DNA from: Plantibacter flavus
GTDB taxonomy: Bacteria; Actinomycetota; Actinomycetes; Actinomycetales; Microbacteriaceae
Direction of reading: 5' to 3'
DNA: 64,000 nucleotides
Assembly (NCBI RefSeq): GCF_900177615.1
Contig: NZ_FXAP01000001.1
Coordinates: 998,825 to 1,062,824, forward strand
Made by a program: the position numbers and the translations under genes. The number at the start of each line of letters is the position of its first letter. Positions within the stretch are counted from its first letter, which is position 1. The notes under the pieces were generated by a model. That model made no database searches. It saw only the letters and a program-made list of their open reading frames with translations, and had not been told where the DNA came from. Positions 34,148 to 42,107 of this stretch are shown piece by piece.

Positions 34148-35074
34148 ATGCCCGCTGCCTCTGGAACCCAGTACCGTCTCCACCGCGCCGGTCCGCAGGG
34201 CGAGGTCCGAGCGACGGTCACCGAACTCGCCGCCGGACTCCGCGAACTGACGGTCGGCGGACGCACCCTCGTGCAGTCCTTCGGTGAGGACGTCGTCGCC
34301 CCGATGGGGTGCGGGATGGTGCTCGTGCCATGGCCCAACCGCGTCCGCGATGCCCGGTGGACGCTCGACGGTGAACCGCAGCAGCTCGACGTCACCGAGG
34401 CGGCGACCGGGAACGCCTCCCATGGTCTCCTGCGCAACACGGGATACCGGGCGGGCGATCACACCGATCACGCGGTGACCCTGCTCGCCTCGGTGTTCCC
34501 GCAGCACGGCTACCCGTTCCGCCTCGACACCTCGGTCGCCTACACCTTGGACGACGACGGCCTCCGGGTGACCCACACCATCGTGAACCGGTCGAGTCGC
34601 CCCGCTCCGGTAGCCGTCGGCGCTCACCCCTACCTGGCGCTCGGCGACGTGCCGACCTCCGACCTCACCGTGACGGTGGCCGCCGACACCTGGTTCGAGA
34701 CGGACGAGCAGCGCATCCCGGTCGCCTCCCGCCCCGTCGACGGGACACCGTACGACCTGCGCTCGGGCGCTCGCGTGGGCGACCTCTCGATCGACGTCGG
34801 CCTGGGCTCGGTCCAGCAGGTCGACGGTGCCATCCGACACCGGCTCACCGCACCGGACGGCGACACCGTCGAACTCTGGGCGGACGACGACTTCCGGTTC
34901 GTCCAGGTCTACACGCCGAAGAACTTCCCGTCGGCAGACGGACCGACGCAGGCCGTCGCCATCGAGCCCATGACGGCCCCCGCCGACGCGCTGAACAGCG
35001 GGACCGGACTCCGGTGGTTGGACCCCGACGAGCGGTGGTCGCTGTCCTGGGGGATCCGACTCACACGGGTGTGA
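34148..35074 (+). CDS. Aldose 1-epimerase family protein
   Basis: 308 residues of the galactose mutarotase fold: VLVPWPNRVRDARWTLDG (about residues 59-76), NASHGLLRN with the likely catalytic His (about 95), VGAHPYLALGD with the second His (about 160), and IEPMTAPADALNSG with the C-terminal Glu (about 275). These enzymes interconvert alpha and beta anomers of hexoses; this subgroup may instead act on hexose-6-phosphates. The -10 box of this leaderless gene overlaps the end of kynU. Confidence 0.85.
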   Translation: MPAASGTQYRLHRAGPQGEVRATVTELAAGLRELTVGGRTLVQSFGEDVVAPMGCGMVLVPWPNRVRDARWTLDGEPQQLDVTEAATGNASHGLLRNTGYRAGDHTDHAVTLLASVFPQHGYPFRLDTSVAYTLDDDGLRVTHTIVNRSSRPAPVAVGAHPYLALGDVPTSDLTVTVAADTWFETDEQRIPVASRPVDGTPYDLRSGARVGDLSIDVGLGSVQQVDGAIRHRLTAPDGDTVELWADDDFRFVQVYTPKNFPSADGPTQAVAIEPMTAPADALNSGTGLRWLDPDERWSLSWGIRLTRV

Positions 35075-35137
35075 CCGGCACGCCGTTCGGCGGACGGTCG
35101 ACCGTCCCACGGGCGGAGGAGGATCAGCTCAGAGGAT

Positions 35138-35169
35138 GACGCCGCGGGGGCGATGATCGCCCCGGCGTC
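35138..35169 (+). terminator. Bulged GC hairpin, likely terminator
   Basis: GACGCCGCGGGGGCGA pairs with TCGCCCCGGCGTC around a 3-nt loop, with a bulge, 64 bp after the aldose epimerase stop. No T-run. Confidence 0.4.
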
Positions 35170-35207
35170 CGATGTGCCGCCCCTGGGCGTCGACGGACAC
35201 TTGTGGC

Positions 35208-35447
35208 ATGACCACGCACCTGGACACCAGCCCGAATCTCTTCACCCTGTCCGCGCCCCGGGTCGCGCAGACCGAGCGGCTTCAGGTGGCGCGGCCGACG
35301 GATCGACCGCGCGGACGGTTCGGGGCCTTCGTGGGCGTCCTCCTGGGGAACATCGTCCTCTGGAGCACGCTCTTCATCACGATCGGCATCGTGCTCGCGC
35401 TGCAACTCGGCATCGTCGGCGTCATCGCCGCGTCGATGTTGCGCTGA
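35208..35447 (+). CDS. Small single-span membrane protein
   Basis: 79 residues: a polar N-terminal half and one long hydrophobic segment (about residues 45-77, GVLLGNIVLWSTLFITIGIV onwards) that may form one or two helices. A GACACT -10-like box ends 6 nt before this ATG, fitting the leaderless pattern; an in-frame ATG at 35172 lacks any signal. No family recognised. It is convergent with the next small gene. Confidence 0.5.
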   Translation: MTTHLDTSPNLFTLSAPRVAQTERLQVARPTDRPRGRFGAFVGVLLGNIVLWSTLFITIGIVLALQLGIVGVIAASMLR

Positions 35448-35461
35448 GCTCGATCCCGTCG

Positions 35462-35626
35462 TCAGGCACCTGAGCCGGCGAGGCCCGTTCCGGATTCGTC
35501 GGCTGCGTCCTCAGCGGGCGCGTCATCGTCCAGCGTCTCGTCCTCGACCACGGCGTCCGGGAGCCCGGGCAGCATGGCTGCGGCGCCCTCGTCGCGGATA
35601 CCTTCGACCGCTCCGAAATCAGACAT
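35462..35626 (-). CDS. Small acidic hypothetical protein
   Basis: 54 residues, very acidic and alanine-rich (VVEDETLDDDAPAEDAADES, about 26-45), with no cysteine or obvious domain. It is kept as a gene because GAGAGGAAG sits at ideal distance from the ATG. No family recognised. Confidence 0.5.
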   Translation of the reverse strand: MSDFGAVEGIRDEGAAAMLPGLPDAVVEDETLDDDAPAEDAADESGTGLAGSGA

Positions 35627-35706
35627 GATGCTTCCTCTCGATCGTCGTGCCCGCCAGCGTAACCGGCGGACACGACGATCGACAGCCCTTGCGGGCGGGA
35701 GCTTCG

Positions 35707-36126
35707 TCAGTCGACGATCGACACCGTCACGTCGATGTTGCCGCGCGTGGCGTTCGAGTAGGGGCACACCTGGTGCGCCTGGTCGGCCAGCTGCTGCGCT
35801 TCATCGTGCGTCACGTTCGGCACGTAGACGTCGAGCTCGACGGCCAGGCCGAAGCCGCCCTCACCGTTCGATCCGATGCCGACGCTCGCCGACACCTCGG
35901 CGTCCTTCGTGTCGAGCTTCGCGGTGCGCCCGACGGCGTGGAGGGCGCTGAGGAAGCACGCGGCGAAACCGGCGGCGAACAACTGCTCGGGGTTGGTGCC
36001 CTCGCCGCTGCCGCCGAGTTCCTTCGGGGGACGGGTGTCGAAGTCGAGGAGGTCGTCCTCACTGCGGACGTGTCCGTCTCGTCCGCCTCCGGTGGCATGG
36101 GCAACTGCTGTGTACGCGATATCCAT
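35707..36126 (-). CDS. ohr: Organic hydroperoxide resistance protein (OsmC/Ohr family)
   Basis: 139 residues, normal for Ohr. The two redox cysteines are in GFAACFLSALHAV (about residue 57) and HQVCPYSNATRGN (about residue 121); the latter is the Ohr signature. It reduces organic hydroperoxides using lipoylated partner proteins; the lpd/sucB pair elsewhere in this window belongs to the machinery that can supply dihydrolipoyl groups. No OhrR/MarR regulator is adjacent. GGAG precedes the ATG. Confidence 0.92.
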   Translation of the reverse strand: MDIAYTAVAHATGGGRDGHVRSEDDLLDFDTRPPKELGGSGEGTNPEQLFAAGFAACFLSALHAVGRTAKLDTKDAEVSASVGIGSNGEGGFGLAVELDVYVPNVTHDEAQQLADQAHQVCPYSNATRGNIDVTVSIVD

Positions 36127-36189
36127 TGCTCCATCCTTGCACCGTCGTGCGTGCCCGGTGCACCTTCTCCGGGACCTCTCGGCAGTCGT

Positions 36190-37089
36190 TCAGTGCAGTG
36201 TGGATCGAGCCGCGTCGACCACAGCCGTCGTGACGAGCTCGAGCAGCCGGGAGTGGAGTCGCCACTGCTGCCAGAACAACGGGACGTCGACGCCGCCCGT
36301 CTCGTCGAGCACGACGAGTTCGCCCCGGCGCAGCGGCGCGTCGGACTGCGCGTCCGGGAGCATGCCCCAGCCGAGACCGAGGCCGACGGCGGTCGCGAAG
36401 TCCGCCGAGGCCGGAACATGGTGCCGCGGCGGGTCGGCGGGGTCGACGCCACGTCGTCGGAGGTAGGCGTCCTGGAGATCATCCTTCCGGTCGAACACGA
36501 CGACGGGTGCTGCGGTGAGCGCCTGGGCGGTCGCACCGTCCTCGAACCAGCGCGTCGCGAACGCGGGTGCCGCAATCGGTCGGTAACGCATCCGGCCGAG
36601 AGGCCGCACCGTACAGCCCTGGACCGGCTCGGCGTTCGACGTGACCGCGGCCATGACGCTGCCCGCACGGAGGAGGTCGGTCGAATGATCCTGGTCCTCG
36701 CGAGCGAGGTCGAAGACGATCGACTCCTGCGCTGCGATGTCCGCCAGCACGGGCAGCAGCCAGGTGGCGAGGGAGTCGGCGTTCACGACGATCGGGATCA
36801 CCGCCGGGGTGGACGGCGTGAGCGCGTCGTCGGCGTGCAACTCCAGCGCCGCGTCGTGACCGAGCAAGTGCACCGCGCGGCCGAGGCGGAGCACGATCTC
36901 ACCTGACGCCGTGATGGTGATCGGTTTGGTCCGGAGCAGGAGGACCCGTCCGACGCTCTGCTCGAGAGCCTTGATGCGTTGGCTGATCGCCGACGGCGTG
37001 ACCATCAACTCCCGGGCGGCCGACTCGAAGGTGCCGTGATCGACGGCGGCGACGAAGGCCCGCAGCTGCTCGAAGTGGAAGTCCATCAT
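36190..37089 (-). CDS. lysG: LysR-type regulator of basic amino-acid export (LysG/ArgP)
   Basis: 299 residues. The winged HTH is at residues 1-65 (FVAAVDHGTFESAARELMVT, then PSAISQRIKALEQ), followed by an effector-binding domain. The ArgP/LysG subfamily is indicated by this sequence and by the divergent lysE gene. LysG proteins activate lysE when lysine or arginine accumulates. The start codon (37089-37087) lies inside a perfect inverted repeat, and no Shine-Dalgarno is present, so the mRNA may be leaderless and autoregulated. Confidence 0.87.
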   Translation of the reverse strand: MMDFHFEQLRAFVAAVDHGTFESAARELMVTPSAISQRIKALEQSVGRVLLLRTKPITITASGEIVLRLGRAVHLLGHDAALELHADDALTPSTPAVIPIVVNADSLATWLLPVLADIAAQESIVFDLAREDQDHSTDLLRAGSVMAAVTSNAEPVQGCTVRPLGRMRYRPIAAPAFATRWFEDGATAQALTAAPVVVFDRKDDLQDAYLRRRGVDPADPPRHHVPASADFATAVGLGLGWGMLPDAQSDAPLRRGELVVLDETGGVDVPLFWQQWRLHSRLLELVTTAVVDAARSTLH

Positions 37090-37133
37090 AAGAACATCTT
37101 ATGATTCATCAGAATATTGAACTGGATTCATCA
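37085..37133. promoter_or_regulatory. LysG/LysE divergent operator region
   Basis: A perfect inverted repeat with 8-bp arms ATCATAAG / CTTATGAT and a 5-nt centre (37085-37105) covers the lysG start codon. Direct repeats GATTCATCA at 37103-37111 and 37125-37133, 22 bp apart, lie on the lysE side. Binding by LysG is inferred. Confidence 0.5.
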
Positions 37134-37157
37134 TGCTGCGCCTCCTACGGTCGGAGG

Positions 37158-37775
37158 ATGACCTCCGCACTGCAGGCCGCGATCGCGGGCCTCGGCCTCG
37201 GCCTCTCACTCATCGTGGCCATCGGCGCCCAGAACGCCTTCGTCCTCCGGCAGGGCATCCGGCGCGAGCACGTCCTGCCGGTCGTCCTCGTGTGCGCACT
37301 CTCCGACGCGGTGCTCATCATCGCCGGTGTCAGCGGCATCGGCTTCGTCGTGGAGCGGTTCCCCGTGGTCCTCGTCGTCCTCCGTTGGGCCGGCGCGGCC
37401 TTCCTGCTCGGCTACGGTCTCCTGGCCGCAGGCCGTGCGCTCGCCCCGTCCGGTCTCGCCGCCGACCGCGGTGGCAACGGCCTCTCGCTCAGGGCGGCGG
37501 TGCTCACCGTGGTCGGCCTCACCTGGCTGAACCCCCACGTGTACCTCGACACCGTCCTCCTCCTCGGCTCGATCGCGAACACGCACGGGGAGGTGGAGCG
37601 GTGGTGGTTCGCCGCCGGCGCGGTCCTCGGGAGCATCCTGTGGTTCACCGCTCTGGGGTACGGCGCTCGGTTGCTCCGCGGCGTCTTCGCGAAGCCCGTG
37701 GCCTGGCGCATCCTCGACGTCGCGATCGCGGTCGTCATGATCGCCCTCGCGATCATGCTCGTCCTGCGCCCCTGA
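37158..37775 (+). CDS. lysE: LysE-type basic amino-acid exporter
   Basis: 205 residues with five to six hydrophobic helices covering nearly the whole chain. The family signature SLIVAIGAQNAFVLRQGIRR is at residues 17-36 and TWLNPHVYLDTVLLLGS at about 129-145. LysE exports L-lysine and L-arginine and prevents their toxic build-up. GGAGG directly abuts the chosen ATG, which is too close for normal initiation; an upstream in-frame ATG at 37101 would add 19 polar residues. The pairing with divergent lysG is the classical arrangement. Confidence 0.9.
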   Translation: MTSALQAAIAGLGLGLSLIVAIGAQNAFVLRQGIRREHVLPVVLVCALSDAVLIIAGVSGIGFVVERFPVVLVVLRWAGAAFLLGYGLLAAGRALAPSGLAADRGGNGLSLRAAVLTVVGLTWLNPHVYLDTVLLLGSIANTHGEVERWWFAAGAVLGSILWFTALGYGARLLRGVFAKPVAWRILDVAIAVVMIALAIMLVLRP

Positions 37776-37796
37776 GCGTGCTCGAGGATGCCTGGT

Positions 37797-37802
37797 TAGG
37801 AT
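37797..37802 (+). promoter_or_regulatory. -10 box of leaderless NIF3 gene
   Basis: TAGGAT ends 6 nt before GTG 37809. Confidence 0.55.
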
Positions 37803-37808
37803 TGCCGG

Positions 37809-38627
37809 GTGATGAGAACCCTGCGTGAGGTCAACACCGTCGTCGAGCGCCTCTGGCCACTGTCCGGAGCCGAGGACTGGGACGCCCCGGGGCTCCTCGT
37901 CGGCGACCCGGACCAGCCGGTCGGGCAGGTGCTCCTGGCGGTCGACGCGGTCGGCGTGACCGTCGACGAGGTGCTCGAGCGCCCCGACGGTCTGCTGCTG
38001 GTCCACCACCCGCTGCTGATGCGTGGTGTCACCACCGTGGCGGGCGACCGGTACAAGGGGTCGCTCATCACACGGCTGATCCGCGGCGGCGCCGGACTCA
38101 TCGCCGCCCACACCAACGCCGACGTCGTCGTCGACGGGACCTCGGACGTCCTCGCGCAGCGGCTCGGCCTGCGCGGCGCGACACCGATCGTCCCCGCCCC
38201 CGACGGCCTGACCGGGCTGGGTCGGGTCGGCGACCTCCCGGAAGAGACGACGCTCGGCGCGCTCGCACGTGCCCTCGCCGAGATCCTGCCGGCGACTGCC
38301 ACCGGGGTCCGTGCCTCCGGGGAGTACGACCAGGCCGTCCGGCGGATCGCGCTCTGCGGGGGAGCGGGGGACTCGCTCCTGGCCCACCCCGCGGTTCGCG
38401 CGGCCGACGTGTACATCACGGCCGACCTCCGCCACCACCCGGCGTCCGAGGCCCGGGAACAGGCACTCCTCGGCGGCGGGCCGGCCCTCGTCGACGTCTC
38501 CCACTGGGCGAGCGAGTGGCTGTGGCTGGAGGGGGCCGCCGACGCGCTCCGACGAGAGCTCCCGGGACTCGACGTGCGGGTCAGCGAGCTGCGCACCGAC
38601 CCGTGGGACTTCGTCGTCACCCAGTAG
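37809..38627 (+). CDS. Nif3-like dinuclear metal centre protein
   Basis: 272 residues of the NIF3/YqfO/YbgI family. Metal-binding elements are visible: DWDAPGLLVGDP (about 22-33), LLLVHHPLLMRG with paired His (about 61-72), and AAHTNADVVVDG (about 98-109); the C-terminal VDVSHWASEW carries another His-type ligand. The family forms toroidal hexamers with two metal ions per subunit; its biochemical role is unresolved (some members are annotated as GTP cyclohydrolase 1 type 2). It is followed closely by a zinc-ribbon coiled-coil gene and rnpB, an order common in actinobacteria. Confidence 0.87.
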   Translation: MMRTLREVNTVVERLWPLSGAEDWDAPGLLVGDPDQPVGQVLLAVDAVGVTVDEVLERPDGLLLVHHPLLMRGVTTVAGDRYKGSLITRLIRGGAGLIAAHTNADVVVDGTSDVLAQRLGLRGATPIVPAPDGLTGLGRVGDLPEETTLGALARALAEILPATATGVRASGEYDQAVRRIALCGGAGDSLLAHPAVRAADVYITADLRHHPASEAREQALLGGGPALVDVSHWASEWLWLEGAADALRRELPGLDVRVSELRTDPWDFVVTQ

Positions 38628-38671
38628 TCGGCGCGGCCGGTAGGGTGATGAGTCGAGAGTTTGGAACAGAC

Positions 38672-39409
38672 GTGAAAGCCAGCCCAGCAGACCAGAAGAC
38701 GTTGCTCACCCTGCAGAGCATCGACACCGGCGTGCAGCGCACCGCCCACCGCGCGGCGAACCTCCCCGAGGCCGCGCGCATCGCGCAGCTCCAGGCCGAG
38801 ATCGAGACCGTCCGCCTCCGTCGCCTGGAGCGGGTCGGCGTCCGCGACGACGCACAGACCGAGCTCGGGCGCATCGAGTCCGACGTCGCCGTCGTCGCTG
38901 CCCGCATGAAGCGCGACGCCGACCGTCTCCAGTCGTCCACCTCCGTCAAGGACGTCGAGGCGCTGCAGAGCGAGATCGCCTCGTTGCAGAACCGGCAGAA
39001 CAACCTCGAGGAGATCCAGCTGAACGTCATGGAGCGGGTGGAGGCCGCGGAGGACGCCGTCGCCCAGGTCGACGCCGAGCGCGCCGGACTCCAGGAACTC
39101 CTCGACGAGGTCGTCACCAAGCGCGACGCCGAACTCGTCGAACTCGAGGCCGAACGGGCACGACTCACCGCCGACCGCGAGTCACTCGCACCCGGCATCC
39201 CCGCCGACCTCCTGGCCCTCTACGACCAGCGCCGCGCCCGCGGCGGTATCGGTGCAGCACTGTTCCGCGCCGGCACCTGCGGCGCGTGCAAGATGTCGCT
39301 CACCGGCAACGACCTCCAGGCCGTCCGCGCCGCACCGTCCGAAGAGGTCGTGCAGTGCCCCGAGTGCGCCGCGATCGTCGTCCGGACGGACGAGTCCGGC
39401 CTCATCTGA
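38672..39409 (+). CDS. C4-type zinc-ribbon coiled-coil protein
   Basis: 245 residues. A long helical hairpin/coiled coil fills residues ~5-175 (heptad-rich, Glu/Arg/Gln), followed by a C4 zinc ribbon made of CGACK and CPEC (about residues 206 and 228). The family (DUF164-related) is found next to Nif3 in actinobacteria and may act in RNA or membrane-associated processes; its function is unknown. The GTG start at 38672 gives the family's usual KASPADQK N-terminus; ATG 38648 would add eight residues but sits only 1 nt from a TAGGGT -10 box. Confidence 0.78.
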   Translation: MKASPADQKTLLTLQSIDTGVQRTAHRAANLPEAARIAQLQAEIETVRLRRLERVGVRDDAQTELGRIESDVAVVAARMKRDADRLQSSTSVKDVEALQSEIASLQNRQNNLEEIQLNVMERVEAAEDAVAQVDAERAGLQELLDEVVTKRDAELVELEAERARLTADRESLAPGIPADLLALYDQRRARGGIGAALFRAGTCGACKMSLTGNDLQAVRAAPSEEVVQCPECAAIVVRTDESGLI

Positions 39410-39477
39410 GCCGGACGCGGGCTGCACGACACCGGCGGTCCGCGGCCGCTGTCACGGGCCGGTAGACTCGTCTCCGT

Positions 39478-39848
<371 letters not shown>

Positions 39849-40093
39849 ACCCCAGCACGGCCGCGACTGCGTCGAGCCGTACTGCGACACCCGCGCAAGC
39901 GTGGGACAGAACCCGGCGTACCGGTCGACCCGTTCACACCCCAGCACGGCCGCGACTGCGTCGAGCCGTACTGCGACACCCGCGCAAGCGTGGGACAGAA
40001 CCCGGCGTACCGGTCGACCCGTTCACACCCAATGCCCCGCTTCTCGCGCTGCGACGGAAGCGACGACGGAACCGCCGCAGCGTCCCGCAGCGC

Positions 40094-40870
40094 TCAGGCG
40101 ATGCGTTCCGCGGGGCCGGCGGCGAGCGCGGCTGCGCCGAGGATGCCCGCGTTGTTGCGGTGCACGGCGGGGATGATCGGGGTGTCGAGCTTCAGCAGCG
40201 GCAGGAAGTGGTCCGCGTGCTTGGACACGCCGCCGCCCACCACGAACTGATCGGGCGAGAAGAGGAACTCGAGGCGCTCGTAGTACTTCTGGAGGCGCTT
40301 GGCCCACTTCTCCCAGCTCAGGTCCTCGCGCTCCTTGACCGCGTAGGACGCCCGCGTCTCGGCGTCCTTGCCGTCGATCTCCAGGTGCCCGAGTTCGGCG
40401 TTCGGGATCAACGTGCGGTTGTAGATGAGCGCCGTGCCGATGCCGGTGCCGAGGGTCGTCAGGATCGTGAGACCGCTGGCGCCCTTGGCCGCCCCGAACT
40501 CGGTCTCGGCGTATCCGGCCGCGTCGGCGTCGTTCACGAAGGTGATCTCGCGCCCGAGGCCCTGCTCGAACAGCTGCTCGGCTTCGAGGCCGATCCAGGC
40601 GTCGGAGACGTTCGCCGCGGACATCGTCCGGCCGTTGCGGACGATCGCGGGGAAGCAGACGCCGAGCGGGAGTCCGTCCGAGGCCGGGGACAGCTGCTCG
40701 AGCACCTCGCGCACCGTCACGACGATGTCCTTCGGCTCGCCGCCCTTCGGCGTGGGGATCTTCACCCGATCGGTGAGGAGGGCACCCGTCGTGAGATCGA
40801 CGACCGCACCTTTGATGCCGGTCCCTCCGATATCGATGCCGACGGCGGACCGGGGAGCTGCGTTCGTCAT
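40094..40870 (-). CDS. ppgK: Polyphosphate glucokinase
   Basis: 258 residues of the ROK family, the usual PPGK length. The phosphate-binding motif AVGIDIGGTGIKGAVVDL (about 9-26), catalytic FVNDADAAGYAE (about 110-121) and TTLGTGIGTALIYN (about 137-150) are present. PPGK phosphorylates glucose to glucose-6-phosphate using polyphosphate (and ATP) and is characteristic of actinobacteria. It could take up glucose released by the GH3 enzyme; that link is speculation. Leaderless: minus-strand TAGGCT ends 6 nt before the ATG and overlaps the end of map. Confidence 0.93.
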   Translation of the reverse strand: MTNAAPRSAVGIDIGGTGIKGAVVDLTTGALLTDRVKIPTPKGGEPKDIVVTVREVLEQLSPASDGLPLGVCFPAIVRNGRTMSAANVSDAWIGLEAEQLFEQGLGREITFVNDADAAGYAETEFGAAKGASGLTILTTLGTGIGTALIYNRTLIPNAELGHLEIDGKDAETRASYAVKEREDLSWEKWAKRLQKYYERLEFLFSPDQFVVGGGVSKHADHFLPLLKLDTPIIPAVHRNNAGILGAAALAAGPAERIA

Positions 40871-40876
40871 GCGTCC

Positions 40877-40882
40877 AGCCTA
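40877..40882 (-). promoter_or_regulatory. -10 box of leaderless ppgK
   Basis: Minus-strand TAGGCT ends 6 nt before ATG 40870; its first bases are the map stop codon. Confidence 0.55.
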
Positions 40883-41782
40883 GAGCGCCGCGGGCGCTGC
40901 GGCGGTGTCGATCGTGCTCGGAAGGGTCAAGACCTCGGCCCCGCGTTCGGTGACGACGAGCGTGTGCTCGAACTGAGCGGTCAACGACCGGTCGCGGGTC
41001 GTGACCGTCCAGTCGTCGTCCCACTGCTCCCAGTCCGGGGAGCCGATCGTGAGCATCGGCTCGATCGTGAACACCATGCCCGGCTCCATCACCGTGTCGT
41101 ACAGCGGCGCGGCGTCGTAGTGGGGGACGATCAACCCCGAGTGGAAGGACCGGCCGACGCCGTGGCCCGTGAAGTCGCGGACGACGCCGTAGCCGAACCG
41201 CTTCGCGTAGGACTCGATCGCACGACCGATGACGTTGATCTGCCGGCCGGGGGCGACGGCCTTGATGCCGCGGTTGAGAGCTTCCCGGGTGCGCTCGACG
41301 AGGAGACGGGTGTCGTCGGCGACGTCGCCGACGAGGAAGGTCACGTTGCTGTCGCCGTGCACCCCGTCCACGTAGGCCGTGATGTCGATGTTGACGAGGT
41401 CGCCCTCGCGCAACACGGTGTCGTCGGGGATGCCGTGGCAGACGACCTCGTTGACCGAACTGCAGATCGACTTGGGGTAGCCGCGGTACCCGAGCGTCGA
41501 CGGATAGGCGCCCTCACCGATGACGAACGCGTGTCCGATGGCGTCCAGTTCGTCGGTGGTCACCCCGGGACGGACCGCCGCGCCGACGGCCTGGATCGCA
41601 TCGGCGGCGATGGTCCCGGCGACCCGGATGCGTTCGATCTCCTCAGCCGAGTACAGGTCGCCCCGGGTGTCGGTGGCCGGTGCGGCGCGGCCGACGTACT
41701 CGGGGCGGACGATCGTCTCCGGCACCGATCGGGGGCGGCCGACGCGACCGGGGATCAGGTGACCTGCGGTGTCGAAAGGCAT
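40880..41782 (-). CDS. map: Methionine aminopeptidase, type I
   Basis: 300 residues. A 40-residue N-terminal extension precedes the pita-bread fold. The metal ligands are in [17 protein letters not shown] (two Asp), [12 protein letters not shown] (His), [13 protein letters not shown] (Glu) and the final [12 protein letters not shown] (Glu). It removes the N-terminal methionine from new proteins, co-translationally. The ATG chosen (41782) is the one 7 nt after a minus-strand TAGGCT box; no ribosome site is present. The longer open frame upstream overlaps the divergent SPOR gene and is unlikely. Confidence 0.92.
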   Translation of the reverse strand: MPFDTAGHLIPGRVGRPRSVPETIVRPEYVGRAAPATDTRGDLYSAEEIERIRVAGTIAADAIQAVGAAVRPGVTTDELDAIGHAFVIGEGAYPSTLGYRGYPKSICSSVNEVVCHGIPDDTVLREGDLVNIDITAYVDGVHGDSNVTFLVGDVADDTRLLVERTREALNRGIKAVAPGRQINVIGRAIESYAKRFGYGVVRDFTGHGVGRSFHSGLIVPHYDAAPLYDTVMEPGMVFTIEPMLTIGSPDWEQWDDDWTVTTRDRSLTAQFEHTLVVTERGAEVLTLPSTIDTAAAPAAL

Positions 41783-41789
41783 AGGATCA

Positions 41790-41795
41790 AGCCTA
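41790..41795 (-). promoter_or_regulatory. -10 box of leaderless map
   Basis: Minus-strand TAGGCT ends 7 nt before ATG 41782. Confidence 0.55.
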
Positions 41796-41816
41796 ACCGA
41801 GCAGGGGAGACGCGCC

Positions 41817-42002
41817 GTGGCGAAGGAACCATCCGAGCAGTACTGGTACAACACGAAGACCGGTCAGGTCGAGTTCGGCTTCGAGTCGAGTGTCGTCGAC
41901 CGCGTCGGTCCATTCGAGACGGCTGCGGAGGCCTCGCACGCACTCGAGCGACTGCGCGCCAACAGCGCGAAGTGGGACGCCGACGAGGCTGCCGAGGACT
42001 GA
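41817..42002 (+). CDS. Small SPOR-type conserved protein
   Basis: 61 residues: [18 protein letters not shown] opens a short fold and [20 protein letters not shown] resembles the half-repeat seen in SPOR domains. It is conserved next to map in actinobacteria and probably acts in the cytoplasm, since it has no signal or membrane segment. The GTG start has GGGGAGA upstream. A peptidoglycan-binding role, as for true SPOR domains, is not supported here. Confidence 0.65.
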   Translation: MAKEPSEQYWYNTKTGQVEFGFESSVVDRVGPFETAAEASHALERLRANSAKWDADEAAED

Positions 42003-42107
42003 GCCACCCGGCTCGCAACGCGAGCGGATTGCGTGTCAGCCCTCTTCCGCAGGCGTGGTGCGATCCGCCAGGATGGGCCGAGCGATGAAGCTCGAGCGGG
42101 GGGGAAC

